Assembly: GCF_001429395.1 (NCBI RefSeq)
Contig: NZ_LMJT01000006.1
Coordinates: 62,001 to 126,000, forward strand
Direction of reading: 5' to 3'
DNA length: 64,000 nucleotides
Source: Allobosea sp. Root381
GTDB taxonomy: Bacteria > Pseudomonadota > Alphaproteobacteria > Rhizobiales > Beijerinckiaceae
How positions within the stretch are numbered: position 1 is the first letter of the stretch; the number at the start of each line of letters is the position of its first letter. Below are positions 56,014 to 64,000 of this stretch, piece after piece. Both the position numbers and the translations under genes were made by a program. Below the pieces are notes generated by a model, which was given only the letters and a program-made list of their open reading frames with translations, was not told the origin of the DNA and did not search any database.

Positions 56014-56652
56014 TCAGAACAGTTCGCGCTGGCCTGCCGGCGTGTCGATCAGCGCCCGGTAGCGCAGGCTGTCGCCATGGCTGACGGCCGGCGGGCGGTC
56101 GATGGCGAGTTCGCCATAGAGCGCCGCGATCGCCTCCGCCTCGGGATGTTCGAGCGCGAAGGAGCACAGCCTTGCGCCGAGATCGGCGATGGTCGCCATC
56201 GAGCGGGGCTTGCCGCGTCGGTCGATAAGGGAAGGCGCGGCGCCGCCGAGCGGCAGCGAGCCATCGTCCGGGATGGCGAAATCGAAGGCCGGCTGCGACC
56301 AGGGCAGCGAGATTTTCCGTCCGAAAACCTGTTCGCGCCCTGCCAGCACCGCATCGATGCCGTCGACCCGCGCGACCCAGCCGCGCAGGCGACGGCCCGC
56401 ATCCCAGTCCGCCCTGACCATTCGCTGGTCGTCGAGGCCGAACCAGCGCGCCCGCGGCGGCGGCTCGCCCTCGGGGTCGAGCGCGACGATCTCGAGATAG
56501 ACCGTGTCGCCGAGCTGCAGCAGGTGGTTATGCGTGCCCATATAGCCGTGTCGCTGCCCGAAGGGCACGTCGAGACCGAGACAGGCGCCGACATGGCCGA
56601 CGCCGTCAGTCAGGGTCGGGGCGATGACGGTGAGATGGTCGAGCCGGAGCAT
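56014..56652 (-). CDS. VOC superfamily protein, glyoxalase-like
   Basis: A 212-residue protein with a paired beta-alpha-beta VOC fold (glyoxalase-like domain of the type found in PF13468). MLRLDHLTVIAPTLTDGVGHVGACLGL is the first module with the first metal His; GTHNHLLQLGDTVYLEIVALDP supplies a second His and the Glu. LCSFALEHPEAEAIAALYGEL starts the second half. Substrate unknown. ATG 56652 is the homology start; a longer frame goes up to 56703. Convergent with marC. Confidence 0.88.
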   Translation of the reverse strand: MLRLDHLTVIAPTLTDGVGHVGACLGLDVPFGQRHGYMGTHNHLLQLGDTVYLEIVALDPEGEPPPRARWFGLDDQRMVRADWDAGRRLRGWVARVDGIDAVLAGREQVFGRKISLPWSQPAFDFAIPDDGSLPLGGAAPSLIDRRGKPRSMATIADLGARLCSFALEHPEAEAIAALYGELAIDRPPAVSHGDSLRYRALIDTPAGQRELF

Positions 56653-56942
56653 GATCGGCCGACGGTAGCGGAGCCGCGGGGCGCGGGCCAGCGACGAGGC
56701 CACACCCGTTGTCTACTGGCCCTAGGGTCAATATCGCCCGCGGGCAGCGCGGGCTATCCTCCATGATCCGTCCTCGTTCGATACGAGGAAAGCGATGAAG
56801 CGGGCAGCGCCCTGTCGCGCACCGCACTGGCGTCCCCGCTTCCGCACAGCCCGAACACCGCCTCCGAGCATCCGCACCGCATTACGTCAACGAGCCTTGC
56901 GCGGTACCTGCCCTCCGTCTCCGGATCATGAAGGGATCAACG

Positions 56943-57299
56943 ATGCGTACTCTCATTCTGGCCGCGGCAATCGTCATCAGCGGTTCCCTATCCAGCGCCA
57001 ACGCGCAGGTGGAACTGAAGACCTATGCCGACGCGAATGGCTATCTCGATGTCCAGAAGCTGACTTGCGCTCAACTGGCCGGCACGTTTCAGGAAGACGC
57101 CGACATGCTGACGACGTGGTATAGCGGCTGGTACAACGGCCTCGGCAAGAAACACTTCATCAACATCGGGCGAGGCAAGGAGGCCGAGCACGAGGTCATC
57201 GTTTATTGCAAGGCCAACCCCAAGGTGACGGTCATCAAGGCCATCGGCCTGGTGTTCGACAAGATGCGCAAGGAGCGCGGCATCGTCCTCGCCAAATAG
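56943..57299 (+). CDS. HdeA/HdeB-like periplasmic acid-stress protein
   Basis: A 118-residue secreted protein. MRTLILAAAIVISGSLSSANAQ is a Sec leader. The mature 96 residues hold the two cysteines expected of HdeA: LTCAQLAGTF and VIVYCKANPKVTVIKA, likely joined in a disulfide, and YSGWYNGLGKKHFINI between them. HdeA/B are chaperones that bind unfolding proteins at low pH. AAGGGA precedes ATG 56943, so this is preferred over ATG 56928. The 290-base gap before it holds a short TCCTCG-TTCGATA-CGAGGA hairpin at 56772-56790 and nothing else I can name. Confidence 0.86.
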   Translation: MRTLILAAAIVISGSLSSANAQVELKTYADANGYLDVQKLTCAQLAGTFQEDADMLTTWYSGWYNGLGKKHFINIGRGKEAEHEVIVYCKANPKVTVIKAIGLVFDKMRKERGIVLAK

Positions 57300-57329
57300 C
57301 GTCCATTTCGGCCGGCGACGCGACTGTCC

Positions 57330-58523
57330 CTACTTCTCCAGAAAGGCCCGGATCGCGCCCTCGGCCTGCTTCATCGAGGCGACGCCGTCGAGATGGCCGC
57401 GCGTGCCCTGCAGGAAGGCCTGCGTGACCGCGACGCCGCCCTGCTTCAGCGCCGCGGCGGTGCGCTCGACGGCGTCGGCCGTGAAGACCAGGTCCTCGGG
57501 CTGGGTGATCAGCAGGACCGGTGCCTTGATCCTGGTCGCGGCATCCGCGAGCGACTTGCCGCCGGCGGCGAAGAGCTGGTTGGCCTTGACCAGATAGAGG
57601 AAATGGTTGGCGTCGGAAACCTTGGCGCGGGCCTCGCCGGCATTGTCGAGCACGCTTTGGACCTGAAAGCGGTTGGAGAGCGCCGCCGCCGGGTCCTCGC
57701 CCTCCTTGGCCGGTCGGCGGCCGAAGGTGGTGTTGGCCCACTCCTGATGGTTGGCCTGCAGCGTTACTGCGGTCAGCGCCTTGGCAAGGCCGGCCAGCGG
57801 CGGGGCCTTGCCGTAATAGTCGCCCCTGTTCCAGTTCGGATCGACCAGGATCGGCGCGGCCCAGACATCGAGCCAGGCGATCAGCATGGCGTCGGCCTCG
57901 CCCGCGCCGATGACCGGCATCGCCTTCGCCACCATCCCGGGATGGCTCGCCGCCCATTCCAAGGTCTGGAGCGAGCCCATGGAGGGGCCTGCGACCAGTG
58001 CGAGCCGTTTGATTCCAAGGCTTTCGACCAGCGCCTTCTGAACTTCGACGAAATCCCGGATCGTGACGACGGGGAAGTCCAGCGCATAGGGCTTGCCGGT
58101 ATCTGGGTCGATCGAGGCCGGGCCGGTCGTGGTGGTGTTCGGATCGCCGGTGTTGAGATTGACCAGCGTGTCGGAGGAGAGGACGAAGTACTTGTTCGTG
58201 TCGATCGCCTTGCCGGGCCCGATGATCGCGTCCCAATAGCCCGGCGCGGCGTCCGCGGTCGCGTATTTTCCGGCGGCATGCGAGTTGCCGGAGAAGAAAT
58301 GGCAGATCAGCACGGCGTTGGACTTGTCGGCGTTGAGCGTGCCGTAGCTCTCCCAGCCGACCTTGACGTCCTTCAGCGCGCGGCCGCCCTGCGTCGTGAA
58401 GCTCGGCAGGGTGAAGACCCGCTTCTCGACGATCAGCTCCTGCGCCGCGGCGGTCTGCATGCCCGTCATCGTCATTGCCATCCATCCCGCGATGCCCGCT
58501 GCGGCAGCGATCCAGTGCCTCAT
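57330..58523 (-). CDS. Exported MetX-like alpha/beta hydrolase
   Basis: A 397-residue alpha/beta-fold protein resembling homoserine O-acetyltransferase. The nucleophile is in GPSMGSLQTLEWA, the acid in ITQPEDLVF and the His in RGHLDGVASM; the MetX-like opening VGWESYGTLNADKSNAVLICHFFSGNSHAAG is clear. It starts with a hydrophobic leader MRHWIAAAAGIAGWMAMTMTGMQTAAAQ ending in Ala-Gln, so the mature protein should be periplasmic, where acetyl-CoA is absent. Hydrolase activity is therefore more likely than acyl transfer. Convergent with the HdeA-like gene. Confidence 0.88.
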   Translation of the reverse strand: MRHWIAAAAGIAGWMAMTMTGMQTAAAQELIVEKRVFTLPSFTTQGGRALKDVKVGWESYGTLNADKSNAVLICHFFSGNSHAAGKYATADAAPGYWDAIIGPGKAIDTNKYFVLSSDTLVNLNTGDPNTTTTGPASIDPDTGKPYALDFPVVTIRDFVEVQKALVESLGIKRLALVAGPSMGSLQTLEWAASHPGMVAKAMPVIGAGEADAMLIAWLDVWAAPILVDPNWNRGDYYGKAPPLAGLAKALTAVTLQANHQEWANTTFGRRPAKEGEDPAAALSNRFQVQSVLDNAGEARAKVSDANHFLYLVKANQLFAAGGKSLADAATRIKAPVLLITQPEDLVFTADAVERTAAALKQGGVAVTQAFLQGTRGHLDGVASMKQAEGAIRAFLEK

Positions 58524-58646
58524 CGCCTGTTTCCTTCCCTCAGTGGCCGTCGGGCGGCCTTGCGGGTATCCAAGCGGATTTCGGCGGGGAGCGGAAGCCG
58601 GAGGGGACGCAGAGGCTGCTGATTTTGGAGCGAGCCGCGCCGCGCC

Positions 58647-60398
58647 TCAGCGCAGCGGCAGCGGGCCGATGCCGGTCGGGCGCAGGATCGCTTCCGGCTC
58701 GAGCTCCAGCGTCGGGTCGGCAACCGGGCCCCTGAGGCTGAAGGGCAACCGGAGCGCGCCGCCATTGCTCGGCTGAAGCTGCACCGTCATGTCGAGCTCC
58801 TGGGCGGGCAGCGAGGCCGTGCCGGTCAGCGTCATCCGATAGCCCGGCCCGGCCATCTGGGTCTCGGTGAGCGCCAGGACGCCATTGGCGATGACGGCGT
58901 TGGCACTGGCCGTCTCGAATGCGGTCCGGCCCTGCCGCCAGTCGCGCAGCGCCGCGGCCGGATTGCGCTCGGCCCGGCGCAGCAGATCGCCGAAGGCGAA
59001 GCCGGCGAGCTCGCCCTGGCGCAAATTGAGGCTCGCCTTGCCGCTGGCGGAGGCGAGCAGTTCCTGCCGCGAGCGGCCGTAGCCCTCGAGGTTGAGCTGG
59101 ACATTGCCGTTGCCGCTGAGCCGGGCGAGCCTCGGAAAATCGTTGCCCGCCTGGCCGAAGCTGACCTTGTCCAGCGCGGCGGAGAGCTTGACGTCGAGGC
59201 CGGCCGGGGCGGCGGTCGCGAGAAGGCGACCCTTGACGCTGCCGCCATAGGCGCCGGCGCGCAGGATGCCGGCCTCGAAACGCCCCTTCTTGACCAGCAG
59301 ATAGGTCGCGACATCGCCGAGCTTCGTGTCATCAAGGCGCGCGGTCTCGACAGAGACGCGCAGGTCGATGTCCAGGGCGGTCCAGGCCTCGAAGGGCAGG
59401 GCGGCATCGTCGCCCGGCCCGGAGGCGCTTGCGATTTCCAGCCGCGAGATCATGCGTCCGAGATCGAGCTGGGCACCGGCGAGCGTGCCCGAGATGGCGG
59501 CGCGCCCAGAGGCCAGGCCGAGATTGAGCGCGCCGTCGAGCCGGTCGCCATCGAGGCGGGCGACGACGTTGCCGAGCGCGACGTCATGCGGGCGGATCAG
59601 GGCCTCGGCGGTGAGGGTCAGGGCGCCGACCGCCGCGGCGAGCCGCGGCGCTTCGCCGAACCAGCCCAGCAGCTCCGGCAGCGAGGGGGTCGCCAGCGTC
59701 AGCTGGCCGGCGGTGGTCGGCTCCGCGGAATTGCTCCGGTTGCCGTCGAACTGCAGCTTCAGCAGCGGCGCGTTCACGCTGAGCGCCGCCCGGCCGCGTC
59801 CGGTGGCGACCGGCCAGAGCAGGTTGACCTCGGTGGGAACCCCGCGCCAGTTCAGCGAGCCGGCGAGCGCGAGCGGCTCCGTGGCCTCGCGCTCGCCGAG
59901 GACCAGGTTGACGTCGCGCAGGATGGTGCGGATCTTGCCCTGCGAGCGCAGGAAGAACGAGCCGGTGGTAACGACGATGCGGCTCTGCCCCTGCAGGCCC
60001 TCGAGATAGGCGAGGGGCGCCGCCAGCCAGTCCGAAATGCCGCCATCGTCGGCCGTGACCGCCAGATCGACTTCCGGAGCGACCAGGTCGATCCGGTCGA
60101 AGTCGATGCGTCCGACAAAGAGTGGCAGCAGCCGCGCATGCGCCCTGATTCGCAGGGCGCGGCCGGCGACCTGCCCCTGGCGTTCGGCGAAGGCGACATT
60201 GGAAAGGCTGATGCGGGGCAGCGGAAGCAGGGCGATCTCGGCCCGCTCCATACCGGTGACGACGAGCCCGGTGCGCGCCTCGATCGCGGCGATGACGCGC
60301 TGCTCGACGCGCGCGACCGCGATGCTCCAGGACTGCATCCCGAGCAGGGCGAGCAGGAGCACGAGGCCGCAGAGGATGATCGAGCCGCGTCTTGTCAT
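58647..60398 (-). CDS. AsmA family protein
   Basis: A 583-residue envelope protein. One N-terminal membrane anchor (GSIILCGLVLLLALLGMQSWSI) is followed by the AsmA core: RTGLVVTGMERAEIALLPLPRISLSNVAF, RIRAHARLLPLFVGRIDFDRIDLVAPEVDL, and the C-terminal part with SGNGNVQLNLEGYGRSRQELLASASGKASLNLRQGELAG. AsmA-like proteins span the periplasm and take part in phospholipid movement to the outer membrane. ATG 60398 is used; a GTG 18 bases upstream is in frame. Alone, 239 bases from fbpB. Confidence 0.92.
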   Translation of the reverse strand: MTRRGSIILCGLVLLLALLGMQSWSIAVARVEQRVIAAIEARTGLVVTGMERAEIALLPLPRISLSNVAFAERQGQVAGRALRIRAHARLLPLFVGRIDFDRIDLVAPEVDLAVTADDGGISDWLAAPLAYLEGLQGQSRIVVTTGSFFLRSQGKIRTILRDVNLVLGEREATEPLALAGSLNWRGVPTEVNLLWPVATGRGRAALSVNAPLLKLQFDGNRSNSAEPTTAGQLTLATPSLPELLGWFGEAPRLAAAVGALTLTAEALIRPHDVALGNVVARLDGDRLDGALNLGLASGRAAISGTLAGAQLDLGRMISRLEIASASGPGDDAALPFEAWTALDIDLRVSVETARLDDTKLGDVATYLLVKKGRFEAGILRAGAYGGSVKGRLLATAAPAGLDVKLSAALDKVSFGQAGNDFPRLARLSGNGNVQLNLEGYGRSRQELLASASGKASLNLRQGELAGFAFGDLLRRAERNPAAALRDWRQGRTAFETASANAVIANGVLALTETQMAGPGYRMTLTGTASLPAQELDMTVQLQPSNGGALRLPFSLRGPVADPTLELEPEAILRPTGIGPLPLR

Positions 60399-60637
60399 GA
60401 ACTTTCGAATCGGCACCGGGACGGCTTGCGCCGTGCCGCATGGAGATGGACTCCCTGACGGTGCTGCCGCACAGCGCCGCCTGGGACTGACACCCGCCGC
60501 TCACTCAACCAGGAGAGGACCCGGCGCCGACCGCGAATGCGGCACCACCTTCAGCATCACGTCCCGTGCGCTGCACGGTGTATGCCGATGATCCCGGTTT
60601 GTCGAGCCGGCGAAGGGGCGGGCGTCGTGGATGCCCG

Positions 60638-62317
60638 TCACCCCGTTCGGCCGCCGGCCCGCGCGAGCCTGATCGCGGGGTAGAGGCCTGCCAGCACGAT
60701 CAGCAGGCCAGCCAGCGCGCCGTCCTCGAAAGCCCCGCGCGAAGCGTGGCCATAGACCGTGGTGGCGAGCGTTTCGATATTCAAGGGCCGCAGCAGCAAA
60801 GTGGCCGGCAGCTCCTTCAGGCAGTCGACGAAGACGAGGAGGGCGGCCGCCGCGACGGCCGGGCGCGCCAGCGGCCAGTGCATCCGCCGCAGCACCTCGG
60901 GCGCGCTGGCGCCGAGCGTGCGAGCGGCATCGTCGATGCGGGGCGAAATCCGTGACAGCCCGCTCTCGATGCCGGCGACGGCGATCGCGAGGAAGCGCAC
61001 GACATAGGCAAGGACGAGCGCGGCGCCGGAGCCGATCAGCAGCAGGCCCGGGCTGACGCCCGTCAAGTTCTGGACGGTGTTGGCGAAGGCGTTGTCGAAG
61101 GCGGCCAGCGGCACGAGCAGGCCGAGCGCGAGAACCGTGCCGGGCACGGCGTAGCCGAGCGAAGCGATGCGCGCCAGCCCCGGCAGCCATGGTTCGCGGC
61201 CCTGGCGGCTGGCGGCAACGATGCCGACACCCAGTGCGATGACCGCGCCCGTGGCGAGGCCCGAGAAGATGATCGCGTTGGCGAGGCTGCGCAGCAGCGC
61301 GGCGTCGAATTGCTGCCAGAGGTCGCGCCGCAGCACCTCGATCCCGAGGAAGACGATCGGCAGCACGGCGCCGAGCAGCACGGGGAGCGTGCAGGCGAGG
61401 CTGGCCGCCAGCGCGCTGCGGCCGGAGAGCGGCGTGCGGCTGAGCGCGCGCGGCTGGCGCACCGGCAGGGCGAAGCGGCGCTGGCCGCGCAACTTCCGCT
61501 CGATCAGGATCAGTGCGACGACGAAGAGCAGCATGACGCAGGCGATCTGCGCGGCGCCGGCGAGCGAGTTGCGGTTGACCCAGGTCGTGTAGATCGACAG
61601 CGTCAGCGAGCGCACGCCGAGATATTCGCTGGCGCCGATGTCGTTCAGCGTCTCGAGCAAGGCGAGCGTCATGCCGGCCGCGAGCGCCGGGCGGGCCATC
61701 GGCAGGCCGACGCGCCAGAACAGCCGGCCACGCGAGGCGCCGAGCGTGCGGGCCGCCTCCACGATGGCGGCGGCCTGCAGGCCGAACAGGGCGCGTACGC
61801 TGAGATAGACGTAAGGGTAGAGCACGATCGCGAGGATGCAGATCGCGCCGATGAGGCTGCGCGGATCCGGGAACCAGTAGTCGCGCAGCGAGCGCCAGCC
61901 GGTCGCGGCCCGCAGCGCGGTCTGGAGCGGCCCCTGGAAGCCGAGGAACTCCACATAGATATAGGCGGTGATGTAGGTCGGAAGCGCCAGCGGGAGCACC
62001 AGGAGCCATTCGAAGGCGCGCCGGCCGGGAAACTCGTACTGGGTCACCAGCCAGGCGGTGCCGACGCCGATGACGGCGCAGAGCAGGCCGACGCCGAGCA
62101 GGAGCAGGCCCGTATCGGCCATGGCATAGGGAATGACATTGGCTGCGAGATGCGGCCAGATCGACGCCGCTTGCGAGGACAGCGCGGTCAGCGCCAGCGC
62201 CAGCACCGGCAAGGCGACGAGGCCGGCACCGAGCAGAGAAGCCCAGGCGAAACGCGTCGACGGCCGCCACGCGAGTGGCGACCGTCGGATATCGGAGCGC
62301 TGTACGCTCAGGCTCAA
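60638..62317 (-). CDS. fbpB: ABC transporter permease, Fe3+ type (FbpB)
   Basis: A 559-residue fused permease with 12 predicted helices and two binding-protein-dependent transport loops: EAARTLGASRGRLFWRVGLPMARPALAAG and DAARTLGASAPEVLRRMHWPLARPA, the EAA-type motifs that touch the ATPase. LPLALPTYITAYIYVEFLG and AVPGTVLALGLLVP are FbpB segments. It starts with TTG at 62317, whose bases overlap the fbpA stop (TTGA), so the two are translationally coupled. No ATPase gene follows; see the FbpC-type ATPase at 13150-14196. A longer frame upstream is antisense to fbpA homology and rejected. Confidence 0.9.
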   Translation of the reverse strand: MSLSVQRSDIRRSPLAWRPSTRFAWASLLGAGLVALPVLALALTALSSQAASIWPHLAANVIPYAMADTGLLLLGVGLLCAVIGVGTAWLVTQYEFPGRRAFEWLLVLPLALPTYITAYIYVEFLGFQGPLQTALRAATGWRSLRDYWFPDPRSLIGAICILAIVLYPYVYLSVRALFGLQAAAIVEAARTLGASRGRLFWRVGLPMARPALAAGMTLALLETLNDIGASEYLGVRSLTLSIYTTWVNRNSLAGAAQIACVMLLFVVALILIERKLRGQRRFALPVRQPRALSRTPLSGRSALAASLACTLPVLLGAVLPIVFLGIEVLRRDLWQQFDAALLRSLANAIIFSGLATGAVIALGVGIVAASRQGREPWLPGLARIASLGYAVPGTVLALGLLVPLAAFDNAFANTVQNLTGVSPGLLLIGSGAALVLAYVVRFLAIAVAGIESGLSRISPRIDDAARTLGASAPEVLRRMHWPLARPAVAAAALLVFVDCLKELPATLLLRPLNIETLATTVYGHASRGAFEDGALAGLLIVLAGLYPAIRLARAGGRTG

Positions 62318-63327
62318 TTGTCGAAGCCGACCTTGTCGACAAGGTCGGCGGCCGCCTTGCGGTTCTTGGCGACGTCGCCGAGCGGGGTCGTGTCGGGCGT
62401 GACGGCGCCGAGCAGCTTCACCGCGGCGCTTTCCTTGACGTCGGCATTGACCGGGAACTCGTAATTGCCGTCGCCATAGGCCGTCTGCGCCTTCTCGGCG
62501 AGCATGTACTCGATCAGCTTGACGGCGCTGTCCTTGTTGGGTGCGTTCTTGGCGATGGCCGCGGCCGAGACGTTCACATGCGTGCCGCCATTGGCGAAGG
62601 TGGTCTTGAGCGGCTTGATGGCGTCGTACCAGCCCTTCTGCTCGTTCTTCGCCTGGCTCATCAGGCCGAGATAATAGGTGTTGATGATGGCGATGTCGCA
62701 CTGGCCGGACAGGATATCGCGGGCGACTTCGCGGTCGCCGCCGCCGGGCTTGCGGGCGGTGTTGGCCTTGAGCCCCTTCAGATAGGCTTCGGTCTTCTCG
62801 GCGCCGTTGCGGGCGAGATAGGCCGCGAAGAAGGCGTTGTTATAGGGGTGCTGGCCGGCGCGGATGCAGAACTTGCCCTTCCACTTGGGATCGGCGAGGT
62901 CCTCATAGGTGATCGCGTCTTCCTTGACCCGATCCTTGGAGGCGATGGCGATGCGGGCGCGCGTGGTCAGGGTGACCCAGTTGTCGCCGGGGCCGCGCAG
63001 CTGGGCCGGCACGATCTTCTCGACCACCGCCGACTTGATCGGCTGGGTGATGCCGGCATCGGCGAGCGCGTTGATCTGGCCGACATCGACCAGCAGCATG
63101 ACGTCGGCGGGGCTGTTGGCGCCCTCGGCCGCAACGCGCTCCTGCAGACCATCCTTGAGGAACACCGCATTGACCTTGATGCCGGTATCCTTGGTGAAGG
63201 CCTCCAGCACGGGGTTGAGCAGAGCGGGTTCGCGCGTCGTGTAGAGATTGACGCTCTGGGCAAAGGCCGGCGCGGCGAGCAGGGTGGAACCCAGTGCAAG
63301 GGCGTACAGGGAAGTTTTTCCGATCAT
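62314..63327 (-). CDS. fbpA: Fe3+ ABC transporter substrate-binding protein (FbpA)
   Basis: A 337-residue periplasmic binding protein. MIGKTSLYALALGSTLLAAPAFAQ is a Sec leader. NLYTTREPALLNPVLEAFTKDTGIKV opens the FbpA fold; IRAGQHPYNNAFFAAYL and the Tyr pair in IINTYYLGLMSQAK are the iron-ligand region; GTHVNVSAAAIAKNAPNKDSAVKLIEYML is the C-lobe motif. It brings ferric iron to FbpB. GGAGCGAG precedes ATG 63327. Upstream 230 bases are A+T richer and hold a TATAAT-like element, but no clear Fur, Irr or RirA operator was found. Confidence 0.93.
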   Translation of the reverse strand: MIGKTSLYALALGSTLLAAPAFAQSVNLYTTREPALLNPVLEAFTKDTGIKVNAVFLKDGLQERVAAEGANSPADVMLLVDVGQINALADAGITQPIKSAVVEKIVPAQLRGPGDNWVTLTTRARIAIASKDRVKEDAITYEDLADPKWKGKFCIRAGQHPYNNAFFAAYLARNGAEKTEAYLKGLKANTARKPGGGDREVARDILSGQCDIAIINTYYLGLMSQAKNEQKGWYDAIKPLKTTFANGGTHVNVSAAAIAKNAPNKDSAVKLIEYMLAEKAQTAYGDGNYEFPVNADVKESAAVKLLGAVTPDTTPLGDVAKNRKAAADLVDKVGFDN

Positions 63328-63435
63328 GATCTCGCTCCGTCGATTCTTATCGTTGCTTGGGCGCAGGTGACGGGGCAGCGATAGTGCCGGCTTTTCTCGG
63401 CGTCAACCGGAGAAGTCTTGGAATTTCAACGCGTT

Positions 63436-63441
63436 ATTATA
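63436..63441 (-). promoter_or_regulatory. Possible -10 element of fbpA
   Basis: TATAAT on the minus strand, 109 bases before the fbpA start. No -35 at 16-18 bases was convincing. Confidence 0.3.
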
Positions 63442-63559
63442 CTTCAAGAGTTGTTTTTCTTTTGACTAATTCCAATAAGCTTCCCATCCCTCGGAAACCG
63501 CACGGGATTTTCCGGCGCGCAGGGTCGTAAGCCTTTCGTCGCAGCCGGACAAAATCGCG

Positions 63560-64000
63560 TTACTCGGGCAGACGGGTCAGCGCGATGATGCGGACCGGCC
63601 CTCGACCGAGGGGATCGATCGAACCGCGAAGCGTGAAGGCGGTATCGGCGTCGCTGGCGATGCTGTCGTCCTGCAAACGGGCTTCGCGCAGGCGCATCTG
63701 CCGCTGCAGGCCGCGGGCCTGGGCTTCCATGCGGGAGATGCCGACGCGCTCGTCGATCTGGCGGCGCTGGCCCTTGCTGAGCTCGGAGGCGCTGCGGAAG
63801 TCGCGGAAGTCGCGGGTGCTGTAGGGCCAGCTCGAACCGCCGACGAAGGTCTGGACCTTGCCGTCGAGCACCACGCTGTCGCCGGGGCGGAGCGTGAAGT
63901 CGCGCAGCAGCGAGACCCGGCGCTCGCCGGCCTGGACGATGGCGGGCCGGCAGGCCGCGGCATCGGGCGTCTTCTCATGGCTGTAGGCCATCGGGAGCGC
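63560..64000 (-). CDS. Hypothetical protein, 5' end outside window
   Basis: The frame continues to the right edge with no stop, so the start may lie beyond 64000; ATG 63991 would give 143 residues. The visible part has ACRPAIVQAGERRVS, then LRPGDSVVLDGKVQTFVGGSSWPYSTRDF, which recalls the C-terminal module of DUF2865 secreted proteins, then a charged helix LSKGQRRQIDERVGISRMEAQARGLQRQMRL and a short beta end. That assignment is tentative. It is on the same strand as fbpA and upstream of it, with 230 bases between. Confidence 0.6.
   Translation of the reverse strand, partial: ALPMAYSHEKTPDAAACRPAIVQAGERRVSLLRDFTLRPGDSVVLDGKVQTFVGGSSWPYSTRDFRDFRSASELSKGQRRQIDERVGISRMEAQARGLQRQMRLREARLQDDSIASDADTAFTLRGSIDPLGRGPVRIIALTRLPE

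Noticed and set aside
53399..56062. 887-codon open frame on the plus strand opposite gyrA
   Set aside because: Antisense shadow of gyrA that runs on through marC; dominated by Asp, Arg, Ala and His as expected of a shadow.

Overview
The window is a high-GC (about two thirds G+C by eye) chromosomal segment of an alphaproteobacterium, most likely a Hyphomicrobiales (Rhizobiales) member close to Bosea or Methylobacterium. The signs are the gene order erpA/dgt-argS-SPOR-nagZ-scpAB-tatABC-serS-surE-pcm-nlpD followed by yajC-secDF-Mth938-phytoene synthase, a GTTC-N7-GTTC type LexA box upstream of ssb, TrmFO, an IalB-family protein, a DUF1127 protein and several families of intergenic palindromic repeats. 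The genus is inference; no rRNA lies in the window.

Layout. 1-8.7 kb: truncated aminotransferase, Sir2 deacylase, double cold-shock protein, HPP membrane protein, ErpA, dNTPase, ArgS, SPOR protein. 8.9-20.6 kb: orphan TRAP binding protein, NagZ, ScpAB, an FbpC-type ABC ATPase, TatABC, SerS, SurE, Pcm and an NlpD-like lipoprotein with a degenerate peptidase site. 20.9-27.6 kb: orphan lipoprotein, DUF815 ATPase, YajC-SecD-SecF and two homologues of mitochondrial complex I assembly factors. 27.7-35.4 kb: MFS symporter, TrmFO, DUF1127, IalB-like protein, SqdB-type sulfolipid enzyme overlapping a convergent WecG/TagA glycosyltransferase, cupin, and a Cys-rich hypothetical. 35.9-39.0 kb: an AT-rich island holding one large gene, an HD domain fused to an Hsp90-type GHKL ATPase. 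39.0-56.7 kb: UvrA, CoA transferase, class V aminotransferase, Fsr-type efflux, DinB, SSB, a peptide-binding protein behind a sigma-54 promoter, M20 peptidase, ArsR/SRPBCC pair, GyrA, MarC, VOC protein. 56.9-64 kb: HdeA-like chaperone, exported MetX-like hydrolase, AsmA, FbpB, FbpA and a truncated hypothetical.

Functional links. The block from ErpA to SecF is conserved housekeeping: cell division, chromosome segregation, Tat and Sec export, wall recycling. At least two exported proteins in the window carry twin-arginine leaders (TRAP and peptide-binding proteins) and would use the TatABC encoded here. FbpA and FbpB lack an adjacent ATPase, while an FbpC-type ATPase sits alone between scpB and tatA, so the two loci may supply one iron transporter.

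The best candidate for an undescribed system is the 3 kb AT-rich island. It differs in base composition from everything around it, is bracketed by a 9-bp direct repeat (CTAACGACA), carries a 14-bp inverted repeat over a plausible promoter, and encodes one HD plus Hsp90-like ATPase protein whose 5' end looks frameshifted. No recombinase is present. A defence or stress role is inference only.
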